From Oscillospiraceae bacterium (lineage in GTDB: Bacteria; Bacillota; Clostridia; Oscillospirales; Acutalibacteraceae), in the NCBI GenBank assembly GCA_029098185.1, contig JAQXNV010000018.1, positions 1 through 55,986 on the forward strand: DNA of 55,986 bases, written 5' to 3'. Shown here piece after piece: positions 28,428-37,094 of the stretch. The notes beneath the pieces are model-generated. The model searched no databases, had not been told where the DNA came from, and worked only from the letters and a program-made list of their open reading frames with translations. Positions within the stretch are counted from its first letter, which is position 1. Every line of letters begins with the position of its first letter. Both the position numbers and the translations under genes were made by a program.

Positions 28428-30140
28428 ATGAAAATTTCAGCAGCACAATATAGCATGATGTACGGCCCAACCGTTGGTGATAAGGTTAGACTGGCTGATA
28501 CAAACCTCATTATCGAAGTTGAGAAGGATATGACAACATACGGCGACGAGTCCAAGTTCGGCGGCGGTAAAACACTCCGTGACGGCATGGGCCAGGCTGT
28601 TAACTACCTGTCCTCCAATGGCGAGCTCGATCTCGTTATCACAAACGCTCTGATCGTTGACTACACCGGCATCTACAAGGCAGATATCGGTATCCGTGAC
28701 GGCATGATCGCTGGTATCGGCAAGGCTGGTAACCCAGACATCATGGACGGCGTTACCCCAGGCATGGTTGTTGGCGCTTCCACAGAGGCTCTGGCAGCTG
28801 AAGGCCTCATCGTTACCGCTGGCGGTATCGACACTCACATCCACTGGATCTGCCCACAGCAGGTTGACACCGCTCTGTTCTCCGGTATCACCACAATGGC
28901 TGGCGGCGGCACAGGCCCTGCAGATGGTACAAACGCTACCACATGTACTCCTGGCCCATGGAACATCTCCGAGATGCTGAAGGCTTCCGAAGAGTATCCA
29001 ATGAACATCCTGATGTATGGTAAGGGCAACTGCTCTGCATACGGCCCACTGGCTGAGCAGGTTGTTGCTGGTGCAGCAGGCCTGAAGATCCACGAGGACT
29101 GGGGTTCCACACCTGCAGCTATCGACTCCTGCCTGACTGTTGCTGACGACTATGATGTTATGGTTGCAGTTCACACCGATACACTGAACGAGGCTGGCTG
29201 CGTTGAGGATACTCTCGATGCTATCGCAGGTCGTGTAATGCACACATTCCACACCGAAGGCGCAGGCGGCGGCCACGCACCTGACATCATCAAGATCGCT
29301 GGCTTCCCGAACATCCTCCCAGCTTCCACAAACCCAACCATGCCATACACCATCAACACAATTGATGAGCACCTTGACATGCTGATGGTTTGCCACCACC
29401 TGGATAACAGAATTCCGGAAGACGTTGCTTTCGCAGATTCCAGAATCCGTCCAGAAACAATCGCAGCTGAGGACGTTCTGCATGACATGGGCGTATTCTC
29501 CATCATGTCTTCTGACTCTCAGGCTATGGGTCGTCCTTCCGAGGTTATCACCCGTACATGGCAGTGCGCTCACAAGATGAAAGAGCAGCGCGGCAAGCTC
29601 CCAGAGGATGCTGAGGGCAACGATAACTTCCGTGTAAAGAGATACATCTCCAAGTACACCATCAACCCAGCTATCGCTTGCGGTATCGGTCACATCATCG
29701 GTTCCGTCGAAGTTGGCAAGTTTGCTGACCTGGTTCTCTGGAACCCAGCATTCTTCGGCATTAAGCCAAACATGGTTATCAAGGGCGGCATGATCACAGC
29801 TGCTAACATGGGTGATGCTAACGCTTCCATCCCAACCGTACAGCCAATGATCTACAAGCACATGTTCGGCGCTCATGGCAAGGCTAAGTATGATACCTGC
29901 ATCACATTCGTTTCCAAGGCTTCCCTGGAGAACGGTATCAAAGAGAAGCTCGGCCTCCAGAAGAGACTCGAAGCTGTTCACGGCTGCCGTGACATCGGTA
30001 AGGCTGACATGAAGTTCAACAGCGCTACACCAGAAATCACTGTTGATCCTGAGACCTATGTTGTTAAGGTTGACGGCGAGATCGCAACTTGCGAGATTGC
30101 TACATCCCTGCCTCTGACTCAGATCTACAACCTGTTCTAA
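28428..30140 (+). CDS. ureC: Urease alpha (catalytic) subunit
   Basis: This 570-residue amidohydrolase carries the di-nickel site. All expected residues are present: His137 and His139 in DTHIHW, carbamylated Lys220 and His222 in LKIHEDWG, His249 in VAVHTDT, His275 in [10 protein letters not shown], the flap Cys322 in MVCHHLD, and the Asp of SSDSQAMGR. Nothing is missing, so the enzyme should be active once metallated. AGGAGG precedes the ATG. Codon bias is of the highly expressed kind and clearly stronger than in ureE and ureF. It is followed by a 317-base hairpin-rich gap. Confidence 0.98.
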   Translation: MKISAAQYSMMYGPTVGDKVRLADTNLIIEVEKDMTTYGDESKFGGGKTLRDGMGQAVNYLSSNGELDLVITNALIVDYTGIYKADIGIRDGMIAGIGKAGNPDIMDGVTPGMVVGASTEALAAEGLIVTAGGIDTHIHWICPQQVDTALFSGITTMAGGGTGPADGTNATTCTPGPWNISEMLKASEEYPMNILMYGKGNCSAYGPLAEQVVAGAAGLKIHEDWGSTPAAIDSCLTVADDYDVMVAVHTDTLNEAGCVEDTLDAIAGRVMHTFHTEGAGGGHAPDIIKIAGFPNILPASTNPTMPYTINTIDEHLDMLMVCHHLDNRIPEDVAFADSRIRPETIAAEDVLHDMGVFSIMSSDSQAMGRPSEVITRTWQCAHKMKEQRGKLPEDAEGNDNFRVKRYISKYTINPAIACGIGHIIGSVEVGKFADLVLWNPAFFGIKPNMVIKGGMITAANMGDANASIPTVQPMIYKHMFGAHGKAKYDTCITFVSKASLENGIKEKLGLQKRLEAVHGCRDIGKADMKFNSATPEITVDPETYVVKVDGEIATCEIATSLPLTQIYNLF

Positions 30141-30160
30141 TTTTACTTAGAGCAATTTGG

Positions 30161-30430
30161 AAACCCCTGCATCTCTCATCGTTGCAGGTTCCATCAGGTA
30201 AATAATGGTGCCTCATGAGCCGTTATTTCGGTCTATTGACACTGATATGGGGGTTTTATTTCAGATTACACCCTTCGGTGTACTCTGACGCATCAATCGC
30301 TTCGGCCATTTGATGACCGATCCCAATCGGATCATTTTTGCAGGGAAGGTATGCCTCTTTGTAGGTGTACCTTCCTACTGCACGGCGGGTCGTTTAGTGA
30401 CGATATGTCTTGTGGAAGATTTTCTCTTCC
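30161..30430 (+). ncRNA. Hairpin-rich structured region between ureC and ureE (candidate RNA element)
   Basis: Nearly the whole gap folds. AAACCCC (30161) can pair with GGGGTTT (30250), enclosing a 9-bp hairpin AAATAATGG/CCGTTATTT (30200-30228) and an ATCAG/CTGAT stem. An 11-bp hairpin with one mismatch spans 30262-30287. A CATCAA/TTGATG hairpin capped by a GC(TTCG)GC tip spans 30291-30315. CCGAT/ATCGG followed by ATCATTTTT spans 30317-30339. A 17-bp stem with a two-base bulge spans 30340-30381. TCGT/ACGA follows, and GGAAGA/TCTTCC (30414-30430) ends before the ureE ribosome site. I do not recognise the family. Options are a regulatory leader for ureEFGD, an mRNA stabiliser for ureABC, or a small RNA. 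Confidence 0.55.
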
Positions 30431-30457
30431 TTCAATAATACTTTAGGAGTTTTCAAA

Positions 30458-30946
30458 ATGTTATTATGTGAAGAAATTCTCGGCACCCTCAGTGACGAGA
30501 AGTTCGCGGGCCTTGAGGTGGACTATGTGGACATTGAATGGCATGAGGCATTCAAACGGCTGCATAAGAAAAAATCTCACGCAGGTCGCGATATAGGCGT
30601 TCAGCTCGGTAATGAAATCCTTACCAAAGGCTTGAATCAGGACGACGTCCTGGTTGTTGACGGCAATACTGCCGTTGCTGTCAATATTCCTGAGACCCCG
30701 GCATTTGTCATCGATGTGGACGACGTCCACATGGCTGCCAAAGTCGCTTATGAGATCGGGAATAAGCATGCTACTGTCTTTTGGGGCGAGTCGGACTATC
30801 AGTTCATCGTCCCCCAGATGGAACAGCATATCAACAAGCCAATGAAAGCGCTGATGGAAAAGTTAGGCGTTAAAGTTGAACTGAAGTCAGTTAAGCTGAA
30901 CTTCAAGAAGAGTATATCGTCCTCAATTAACGCACATACGCACTAA
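30458..30946 (+). CDS. ureE: Urease accessory protein, nickel chaperone
   Basis: UreE delivers nickel to the UreDFG-urease complex. The 162 residues have the N-terminal peptide-binding-like domain and the C-terminal metal domain with the conserved histidine in IGNKHATVFW. Unlike the long His-rich tails of some homologues, it ends in a minimal HTH, so it should transfer nickel rather than store it. ATG 30458 has TTTAGGAG upstream. Codon use is plainer than in ureABC. A strong hairpin separates it from ureF. Confidence 0.93.
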   Translation: MLLCEEILGTLSDEKFAGLEVDYVDIEWHEAFKRLHKKKSHAGRDIGVQLGNEILTKGLNQDDVLVVDGNTAVAVNIPETPAFVIDVDDVHMAAKVAYEIGNKHATVFWGESDYQFIVPQMEQHINKPMKALMEKLGVKVELKSVKLNFKKSISSSINAHTH

Positions 30947-30956
30947 TAATCCAAAA

Positions 30957-31000
30957 ACCGCCATCATTTTTCAGCGACAAAATGATGGCGGTATTTATTT
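30957..31000 (+). terminator. Strong hairpin between ureE and ureF
   Basis: ACCGCCATCATTTT and AAAATGATGGCGGT form a perfect 14-bp stem with an 8-base loop, followed by ATTTATTTG. It is terminator-like inside an operon and may reduce ureFGD transcription relative to the upstream genes. Confidence 0.7.
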
Positions 31001-31028
31001 GTCGCTAATCTAACAGCGGAGAGAAAAC

Positions 31029-31727
31029 ATGAACGAAAATCAACTTTTTATTCTGTTGCAGGTCAATGATGCTCAGTTTCCAATTGGAGGTTACTCCCAT
31101 TCATATGGCCTCGAGACATATATTCAGAAGAATATTGTGAAAGATCCTGAGACTGCTCTCGCTTTCATGGAAAGCAATATTATGAATAGCTTCCTTTACT
31201 CCGAATTGCTTCCTGCTCGTTTGGCCTACGAATACGCTCAGGCCGGCGAGCTGGACAAGATCCTGGAGCTGGAGGAGATTGTGGAAGCTAGCAAATCACC
31301 TGTGGAAATCCGCTCTGCAGCGCAGAAGCTTGGTTCCAGATTCATCAAAACTGTTGTCAGCATGGACTGCGACTACGTTTCTGACATCTTTACCAAGTAT
31401 GTGGAAGCGGTGGAGAAATCTGATTCCCAGCCAACCCACGCCACTGCCTATGGTGTGTTCTGCGCCGCAGTTGGTATTGAACAAAGACGCGCAATGGAAT
31501 CCTACCTTTATACAAACACGGCCGGTAAATTAGTAAGCTGTGTTAAGACGATTCCTCTGAGCCAAACACAGGGCCAGCAGATTCTTAAGAAGTGCCATCC
31601 GATTTTCATCAAGGCACTGGATAAGCTTGCAACACTGACAGAGGAGCAGCTTTGCCTCTCCAACCCTGGATTTGACGTGCGTTGTATGCAGCACGAAGTG
31701 TTGTATTCCAGACTCTATATGTCCTAA
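31029..31727 (+). CDS. ureF: Urease accessory protein UreF
   Basis: UreF is a component of the UreD-UreF-UreG activation complex and gates GTP-dependent nickel insertion. The 232-residue all-helical protein starts with the typical LQVNDAQFPIGGYSHSYGLETYIQ region and contains PTHATAYGVFCAAVGI. The ATG follows GCGGAGAG. No separate promoter is obvious in the 82 bases after ureE, so it presumably depends on readthrough past the hairpin there. Confidence 0.95.
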   Translation: MNENQLFILLQVNDAQFPIGGYSHSYGLETYIQKNIVKDPETALAFMESNIMNSFLYSELLPARLAYEYAQAGELDKILELEEIVEASKSPVEIRSAAQKLGSRFIKTVVSMDCDYVSDIFTKYVEAVEKSDSQPTHATAYGVFCAAVGIEQRRAMESYLYTNTAGKLVSCVKTIPLSQTQGQQILKKCHPIFIKALDKLATLTEEQLCLSNPGFDVRCMQHEVLYSRLYMS

Positions 31728-31751
31728 GATTTTGTTTTGGAGGTAAAAGAC

Positions 31752-32363
31752 ATGGCTTATAAAAAAATTGGCGTAGCAGGACCGGTTGGTTCCGGTAAAA
31801 CCGCTTTGATCGAAGCCCTCACCCGTGAGCTGGCAAAAGATTACAGCATCGGTGTTATCACCAACGACATTTACACACAGGAAGACGCCGAGTTCCTTTC
31901 CAAGAACTCCGTTATGCCGAGAGAGAGAATCCTCGGTGTTGAGACAGGCGGCTGCCCACACACCGCTATCCGTGAGGATGCTTCCATGAACCTGGAGGCT
32001 GTCGACGAGCTGATCACCAAGTTCCCGGACATCGAGCTGATGTTCATTGAGTCCGGCGGTGACAACCTGTCCGCAACCTTCAGCCCAGAGCTGGTCGACG
32101 CAACGATCTTCGTTATCGACGTTGCAGAAGGCGATAAGATCCCGAGAAAAGGCGGCCCTGGCATCACCCGTTCCGACCTGCTGGTCATCAACAAGATCGA
32201 CATCGCACAGTATGTTGGCGCAAGCCTTGAGGTTATGGAGCGTGACTCCAAGAAAATGCGCGGCGACAAGCCATTCATTTTCACCAACGTCAGAGGACAC
32301 GAGGGCATTGACAAGGTAATCCAGTGGATCAAGAGCGATGTTCTTTTTGAGGATGTAAAATAA
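31752..32363 (+). CDS. ureG: Urease accessory GTPase UreG
   Basis: This 203-residue SIMIBI-class GTPase couples GTP hydrolysis to nickel delivery. The P-loop is [14 protein letters not shown], the nickel-binding Cys-Pro-His motif is in [13 protein letters not shown], and the guanine-specificity motif NKID follows. ATG 31752 has TTTGGAGG upstream; a TTG at 31737 precedes that site. ureD starts 14 bases after the stop. Confidence 0.97.
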   Translation: MAYKKIGVAGPVGSGKTALIEALTRELAKDYSIGVITNDIYTQEDAEFLSKNSVMPRERILGVETGGCPHTAIREDASMNLEAVDELITKFPDIELMFIESGGDNLSATFSPELVDATIFVIDVAEGDKIPRKGGPGITRSDLLVINKIDIAQYVGASLEVMERDSKKMRGDKPFIFTNVRGHEGIDKVIQWIKSDVLFEDVK

Positions 32364-32377
32364 GGAGCTAACAAAAT

Positions 32378-33172
32378 ATGGAGACTTCACCTAACAGATA
32401 CTACAGAACTTGCGAACTGAAGGCCGTTGCCAGCTACAAGGACGGTAAGACCATTCTGAGCGATAAGTTCTATACGCAGCCTTTTAAGATCATGAAGCCA
32501 TTCCACATCAAGAAGGACCTTATGACTGTGATGATGCAGACCGCGTCCGCAGGCATCCTGAAGGGCGACACGCAGGTGATGTCCTTCGTCTGCGAAGATA
32601 ACGCAAAAATGGAGCTGTTGTCTCAGTCTTTTGAAAAGCTGCACAAGATGGATGGCGGCAGCGCCCGCAGAGATACCACCATCAAAGTGGGAAAGAACGC
32701 GCTGTTTAAGTACAGCCCGCTTCCAACCATTCCCTTCTATGATTCCGGCTTTGACAGCACCATTTCCGCAGAGCTGGAGGACAAGACCTCTCAGCTGATC
32801 CTGCTGGAGGTTCTGTCTGGTGGTCGTATCGCTTACGGCGAAGAATTTGTGTATCGGTTCTACCACTCCCATATCACCGTCCGTGAGGGAGGGAAGTTGA
32901 TTTACAATGATAACGCGCAGTACAATCCGTCTGAGATGGATATGAAGGGCCTGGGCATGTATGAGGGCTTCACCCACATGGCGACCCTGTTGTTCTTCAA
33001 CATTGACAAGGCTTCCGATTTGGATAAGATCCGCAGCATGATCGACGCCAACGAGAAGGTTCAGGGCGGCGCATCCCTGATTCAAAGCGGCGACACAGCA
33101 GTTAAACTGCTGGGCCGTTCCGCACAGGATCTCCACGATCTGTGCGAGAGCATTATGAACGCAATGTTATAA
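32378..33172 (+). CDS. ureD: Urease accessory protein UreD (UreH)
   Basis: UreD is the platform that binds apo-urease and recruits UreF and UreG. The 264 residues contain TASAGILKGDTQ, near the start, and the later LLEVLSGGRIAYGEEF region, both characteristic of UreD/UreH. AAGGAG precedes the ATG. It is the last gene of the cluster; the order ureABCEFGD is complete for a functional enzyme, but no nickel or urea transporter gene is present nearby. Confidence 0.94.
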   Translation: METSPNRYYRTCELKAVASYKDGKTILSDKFYTQPFKIMKPFHIKKDLMTVMMQTASAGILKGDTQVMSFVCEDNAKMELLSQSFEKLHKMDGGSARRDTTIKVGKNALFKYSPLPTIPFYDSGFDSTISAELEDKTSQLILLEVLSGGRIAYGEEFVYRFYHSHITVREGGKLIYNDNAQYNPSEMDMKGLGMYEGFTHMATLLFFNIDKASDLDKIRSMIDANEKVQGGASLIQSGDTAVKLLGRSAQDLHDLCESIMNAML

Positions 33173-33178
33173 TCTCAC

Positions 33179-33222
33179 AAAAAAAGACACTGTTTGCTCT
33201 TTTGCAGACAGTGCCTTTTTCT
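33179..33222. terminator. Terminator of the urease cluster
   Basis: AAAAAGACACTGT pairs with ACAGTGCCTTTTT (one mismatch), with A- and T-runs on the two sides so that it can serve both strands. Confidence 0.78.
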
Positions 33223-33281
33223 TTTGCGCAAATTTCCCTTTGAGAAAAAGAACGCTCCTACGACCAAAGGAGCGCTCCAGT

Positions 33282-33866
33282 TTAATATTCCCTCAAGAGG
33301 GTCTCTACATAATCCCGGTTGCCCGTCATCAAGGCCAGCAGCACTTGATATACCAGCTCCGGATTGCGGTGAAAGTTTTTCTTTACGGCCCGGGCCTGAT
33401 AGAGATCGGGGGTGTAGAGGGTGATGGTCATCATGTCCCGACTGCCGCCGGAGATGTGACAGGTGACATTGTAACCGTCGCCGGATTTGTTGATCTCCAC
33501 CTTGTTTTCCCGTTCCCGCTTGGCACGGGAGAGCAGGGCCAGCGCGCCGTTGACCGCCCGATCCCGTACCGATGGCGGCAGAGTGCTGTCTAATTGGCGG
33601 GAGATCTCCATGGTGGTCTGGTTGGCCACACACAGATCCGGGTTGTTGGGCAGTGTGGCGGCGTTGTTTTTGTCCAGTACGTCGGCAAGGGCGCTGGCTG
33701 CCTCAAAATAGTTGGCAAGACCGTTGTCCTGCAGCACCATCACGATGTCATCCTTGCTGAGTGGCTCCTTGACGCTGGCCAGCAAATAGCAGATCAGCAG
33801 CCGAATATCGCTTTGGCTGCGCAGCCCGCCCGGCTCGACCCCAGCGGTAAATGCGTCAAAATTCAT
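33282..33866 (-). CDS. DUF4364 family protein
   Basis: This 194-residue cytoplasmic protein of clostridia is of unknown function. Its first ~80 residues look like a winged-helix domain (SQSDIRLLICYLLASVKEPL, then KDDIVMVLQDNGLANYFEAA). The rest is a small alpha/beta domain ending in YVETLLREY. It may therefore be a DNA-binding protein. ATG 33866 has AAAGGAGG seven bases upstream; the GTG at 33884 overlaps that site. It is monocistronic on the minus strand between urease and the tryptophan T-box. Confidence 0.8.
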   Translation of the reverse strand: MNFDAFTAGVEPGGLRSQSDIRLLICYLLASVKEPLSKDDIVMVLQDNGLANYFEAASALADVLDKNNAATLPNNPDLCVANQTTMEISRQLDSTLPPSVRDRAVNGALALLSRAKRERENKVEINKSGDGYNVTCHISGGSRDMMTITLYTPDLYQARAVKKNFHRNPELVYQVLLALMTGNRDYVETLLREY

Positions 33867-33988
33867 GAAGCCGCCTCCTTTCACGCGGAAGTTTCTGCTT
33901 TTATTTTAGCACAAATCAAAGCGTGATGCCACCCTCTTCCGAAAAATTCGCAGCGGGCCTGGCAAAAGGCTCATTGGTGATTTTCATC

Positions 33989-34018
33989 TTGACAAATTGC
34001 GCGATCCTGTGCTATACT
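33989..34018 (+). promoter_or_regulatory. Promoter of the trpB T-box transcript
   Basis: TTGACA (33989-33994) and TATACT (34013-34018) are spaced by 18 bases. Confidence 0.75.
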
Positions 34019-34039
34019 TACACCAATCAAAAGAAAATG

Positions 34040-34318
34040 CAAGCAAAACCGACGATAAAGAAAAGTACCGATCCTTCCGGTTGCCAGCGAGCGGCGGACC
34101 GTGGGAGCGCCGTAACGACGGGGGATGGGGAATGGCCTTTGGAGGGCGGGGGGAAAGGCGTTTTACGCCGAGTAATACCCGACGGCATCCACCGTTACCA
34201 GGAATCCGCATACGATGGTGTGTGCGGGAAGAGCGGACCGTTTTACGGTCAAATTGGGTGGCACCGCAGAGGAAGTTCAGACTTTTGTCCCGATCACAGG
34301 ACAGAAGTCTTTTTTATT
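34040..34318 (+). promoter_or_regulatory. Tryptophan-specific T-box riboswitch
   Basis: This leader senses uncharged tRNA-Trp. The distal stem I sequences (AGCGAGCGG, then GTGGGAGCGCCG) are followed by the specifier-loop context GGGGAATGGCCTTTGGAG, in which TGG (34133-34135) is the probable Trp specifier codon. The T-box bulge is ATTGGGTGGCACCGCAG (34255-34271). The terminator is GACTTTTGTCC/GGACAGAAGTC followed by TTTTTT (34281-34316). It controls the orphan trpB 40 bases later. Confidence 0.92.
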
Positions 34319-34358
34319 GTCTGTTTTGACGACAAGTAGTTGAAAGGAGCAATTGACC

Positions 34359-35738
34359 ATGGCAAAGATCCCACACAGATTATACTTAACCGAGGAGCAA
34401 ATGCCAAAGCAGTGGTATAACCTGCGGGCAGATATGAAAGAAAAGCCCGATCCCATGTTGAATCCCCAGACCTTCCAGCCAACAAAGGAGGAAGAGCTGT
34501 ATCCTGTTTTCTGTGAGGCGTTGGCCCACCAGGAAATGGACAACGAGACCCGGTTCATCGACATCCCGGACGAAGTACAGGAATTCTACAAAATGTATCG
34601 TCCATCGCCGCTGTGCCGTGCCTATAACCTGGAAAAAGCCCTGGGCACACCGGCAAAGATCTACTATAAATTTGAAGGCAACAATACCTCCGGCAGCCAT
34701 AAGCTGAACTCCGCTGTGGCCCAGGCTTACTACGCAAAGCAGCAGGGCCTAAAGCACCTGACCACCGAAACAGGCGCTGGTCAGTGGGGCACCGCCCTGG
34801 CAGAAGCCTGCTCGTATTTCGGTTTGGATCTGACCGTGTTTATGGTGAAATGCTCCTATGAGCAAAAGCCCTTCCGGAAGGCCATCATCGAGACAGTCAA
34901 CGGCAAAGTTGTGCCCAGCCCCAGCACCACCACCGAGGCAGGCCGCAAGATCCTGGAGGCTCACCCCGATACCACCGGCAGCCTGGGCTGCGCTATCTCC
35001 GAAGCTGTGGAGAAGGCCGTCACCACACCAGACTGTAAGTATGTCCTCGGTTCTGTCCTCAATCAGGTATTGCTCCACCAGTCCATCATCGGCGAGGAAT
35101 CCAAAATCGCCATGGAGCTGCTGGATACCTATCCCGATGTCGTCGTAGGCTGCGCCGGCGGCGGTTCCAACCTGGGCGGCCTCATCGCGCCATTTATGCG
35201 GGATAAGCTGACCGGTAAAGCCAATCCGCGGATCGTCGCTGTAGAGCCGGCTTCCTGTCCGTCGCTGACGAGAGGCCGCTATGCGTATGACTTCTGCGAT
35301 ACCGGCGCCATCACCCCGCTGGCAAGAATGTATACCCTGGGCAGCGCCTTTGTGCCGTCGCCCAACCACGCCGGCGGCCTGCGGTATCACGGCATGGCGC
35401 CGATCCTGTCCAAGCTGTACCATGACGGTTACATGGAAGCCGTTGCTGTTGAGCAGACAAAAGTCTTTGAGGCGGCTGTCCTCTTTGCAAAGCAGGAGAC
35501 CATCCTGCCGGCACCAGAGTCTGCCCACGCTATCCGCGGCGCCATTGACGAGGCCCTCAGGTGCAAGGAGACCGGTGAAGCAAAGACCATCCTCTTTGGC
35601 CTGACCGGTACGGGCTACTTTGATATGACTGCCTATGATGCTTACAATTCCGGCAGAATGACCGACCATGTGCCCAGCGATGAAGAGCTGGAAGTCGGCT
35701 TCAGCCAGTTGCCGAAGATCCCAGGGATCCAGGAGTAA
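34359..35738 (+). CDS. trpB: Tryptophan synthase beta chain, type 2 (TrpB2)
   Basis: This PLP enzyme joins indole and serine to make tryptophan. The 459-residue length and the N-terminal extension (PHRLYLTEEQMPKQWYN) mark the TrpB2 subgroup rather than the ~400-residue TrpB1. The PLP lysine lies in GSHKLNSA, and the phosphate loop is CAGGGSNLGG. Type 2 enzymes often work without the alpha subunit, and no trpA or other trp gene is nearby. That fits a role in salvaging free indole. ATG 34359 has AAAGGAG nine bases upstream. Expression is under the Trp T-box. Confidence 0.94.
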   Translation: MAKIPHRLYLTEEQMPKQWYNLRADMKEKPDPMLNPQTFQPTKEEELYPVFCEALAHQEMDNETRFIDIPDEVQEFYKMYRPSPLCRAYNLEKALGTPAKIYYKFEGNNTSGSHKLNSAVAQAYYAKQQGLKHLTTETGAGQWGTALAEACSYFGLDLTVFMVKCSYEQKPFRKAIIETVNGKVVPSPSTTTEAGRKILEAHPDTTGSLGCAISEAVEKAVTTPDCKYVLGSVLNQVLLHQSIIGEESKIAMELLDTYPDVVVGCAGGGSNLGGLIAPFMRDKLTGKANPRIVAVEPASCPSLTRGRYAYDFCDTGAITPLARMYTLGSAFVPSPNHAGGLRYHGMAPILSKLYHDGYMEAVAVEQTKVFEAAVLFAKQETILPAPESAHAIRGAIDEALRCKETGEAKTILFGLTGTGYFDMTAYDAYNSGRMTDHVPSDEELEVGFSQLPKIPGIQE

Positions 35739-35830
35739 TGGAAGTGCATATGGTCCCGGCGCTGGATCTGGAGCGGATCTTTCAGCTGCAATATCTGGCG
35801 TTTTTGGGGGAATGCGATCTTCCAGCCTGA
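35738..35830 (+). pseudogene. Fragment of a GNAT acetyltransferase gene
   Basis: A 30-codon frame overlaps the trpB stop (TAATG), with AGGAG just upstream. It reads like the beginning of a GNAT acetyltransferase: DLERIFQLQYLAFLGECDL resembles the N-terminal helix where such proteins have an LQ.LAF.SEAEL pattern. It then stops before any acetyl-CoA site. It is probably a deletion remnant and could be a chance small frame. Confidence 0.4.
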
Positions 35831-35860
35831 CCTTTGTCTATTGAAAAAGCAATACCCATT

Positions 35861-35897
35861 CTGCCCGTTTTCCGGTTTGGAGAGCGGGCAGTTTTTT
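35861..35897 (+). terminator. Terminator downstream of trpB
   Basis: CTGCCCG and CGGGCAG form a 7-bp stem with a 17-base loop, followed by TTTTTT. Confidence 0.8.
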
Positions 35898-35975
35898 GTG
35901 GCTGTTATATGGCCCCCCGGTCTGCTTCACAGATAACGCCAATAAAGGGGAGAGGATCGTCTGGGCGCAAAGCAA

Positions 35976-36002
35976 AACCCCCTCCGAAAAGGGAGGGGGT
36001 TC
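35976..36002 (-). terminator. Terminator of metA
   Basis: AACCCCCTCC and GGAGGGGGTT form a 10-bp stem, followed on the minus strand by TTGCTTTG. It lies two bases beyond the metA stop. Confidence 0.78.
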
Positions 36003-36003
36003 C

Positions 36004-36936
36004 TTATTCGTCGTCCACGCAGGTCAGGTCCTTTAGGTCAAAGGGTGTCTGCTGATACACATAGTAGTTGAGCCAGTTGGCAAAAAGCAGATGCGCATGG
36101 CTCTTCCAGGTGAAATACGGTGTGGCATGGACGTCGTCGTCGGGGAAGTAATTGGCAGGGATCTTTGGGTTCAGTCCCCGGGCAACATCCCGATGGTACT
36201 CGTTGGCCAAAGTGTCCCGGTCATACTCGGCGTGGCCCGTGACGAATATCTGCCGTCCGCTTTTGCTGGCCACCAGATACACCCCCGCCATGTTGGACAC
36301 CGCCAGGGTGATGAGGTTGGGATTCTGGTCGATCTCCTCCCGGCTGACGGTGGTGTAGCGGGAATGGGGCGCGTAAAATCGATCGTCAAACCCACGGGTC
36401 AGCGGGTGGAGGGGGTTTAAGATCTTATGCTTAAAAATCCCCGATAATTTTTCCGGCAATGGGCGTTTTTCAATGCCGTAATGATAATATAACCCGGCCT
36501 GAGCGCCCCAGCAGATGTGCATGGTAGAGTAGACATTTTTTCGGCTCCACTCCATAATGTCGCAAAGCTCCTCCCAGTAATCCACCTCTGGGAAATCCAG
36601 TTGCTCTACCGGCGCGCCGGTGATGATCATGCCGTCAAATTTTTCGTCCTTGATCTCGTCGAAGGTCTTGTAAAAGGTGTTTAAATGGGTCGCAGATGTG
36701 TTGCGGGACACATGGGTGGCCGTCTGCAAAAATTCCACCGTCACCTGCAGCGGCGTGTTGCCCAAAAGGCGCAGAAGCTGCGTTTCGGTTTCGATTTTTG
36801 TGGGCATAATATTCAGGATGACGATCTTCAGCGGCCGGATGTCCTGCATGGAAGCCCGCTCTCGTGTCATCACAAAAATATTTTCCTCTTCCAGAATTTT
36901 GGCAGCTGGTAAGTTGCCCTGTATCTCAATTGGCAT
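36004..36936 (-). CDS. metA: Homoserine O-acetyltransferase of the MetA family
   Basis: This 310-residue enzyme activates homoserine for methionine synthesis. The catalytic cysteine is in [13 protein letters not shown] and the His/Glu pair in [11 protein letters not shown]. The motif GAPVEQLDF carries Glu where the E. coli succinyltransferase has Gly. In characterised MetA proteins that Glu goes with acetyl-CoA use, so acetylation is the likelier reaction despite the usual succinyltransferase label. ATG 36936 has AGGAGG eight bases upstream; a longer frame to 36996 precedes this site. Confidence 0.92.
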   Translation of the reverse strand: MPIEIQGNLPAAKILEEENIFVMTRERASMQDIRPLKIVILNIMPTKIETETQLLRLLGNTPLQVTVEFLQTATHVSRNTSATHLNTFYKTFDEIKDEKFDGMIITGAPVEQLDFPEVDYWEELCDIMEWSRKNVYSTMHICWGAQAGLYYHYGIEKRPLPEKLSGIFKHKILNPLHPLTRGFDDRFYAPHSRYTTVSREEIDQNPNLITLAVSNMAGVYLVASKSGRQIFVTGHAEYDRDTLANEYHRDVARGLNPKIPANYFPDDDVHATPYFTWKSHAHLLFANWLNYYVYQQTPFDLKDLTCVDDE

Positions 36937-37038
36937 TCCAATGTCCTCCTTGCTGTGGTTCCCGTCCATTGTACCAAAAAAGCAGGGGGAGTTCAATATG
37001 TCCCCTTACAGAAAAGTGAAAAAATTCGCCCGGTATGG

Positions 37039-37067
37039 TTGTAATTTTTTGGGCAATCGCTTATAAT
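37039..37067 (+). promoter_or_regulatory. Promoter of the M50 protease-scpAB operon
   Basis: TTGTAA (37039-37044) and TATAAT (37062-37067) have 17-bp spacing. Confidence 0.65.
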
Positions 37068-37094
37068 GATAAGATACAAAGGAGTGTGGCACAT

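Noticed and set aside
30310..30335. Hammerhead-ribozyme-like TGATGA followed by a stem in the ureC-ureE gap
   Set aside because: The required GAAA after stem II is replaced by ATCA and no stem III or cleavage site is present.
33923..34339. 138-codon open frame overlapping the trpB leader
   Set aside because: It lies across the promoter and T-box riboswitch, has no ribosome site and no recognisable protein pattern.
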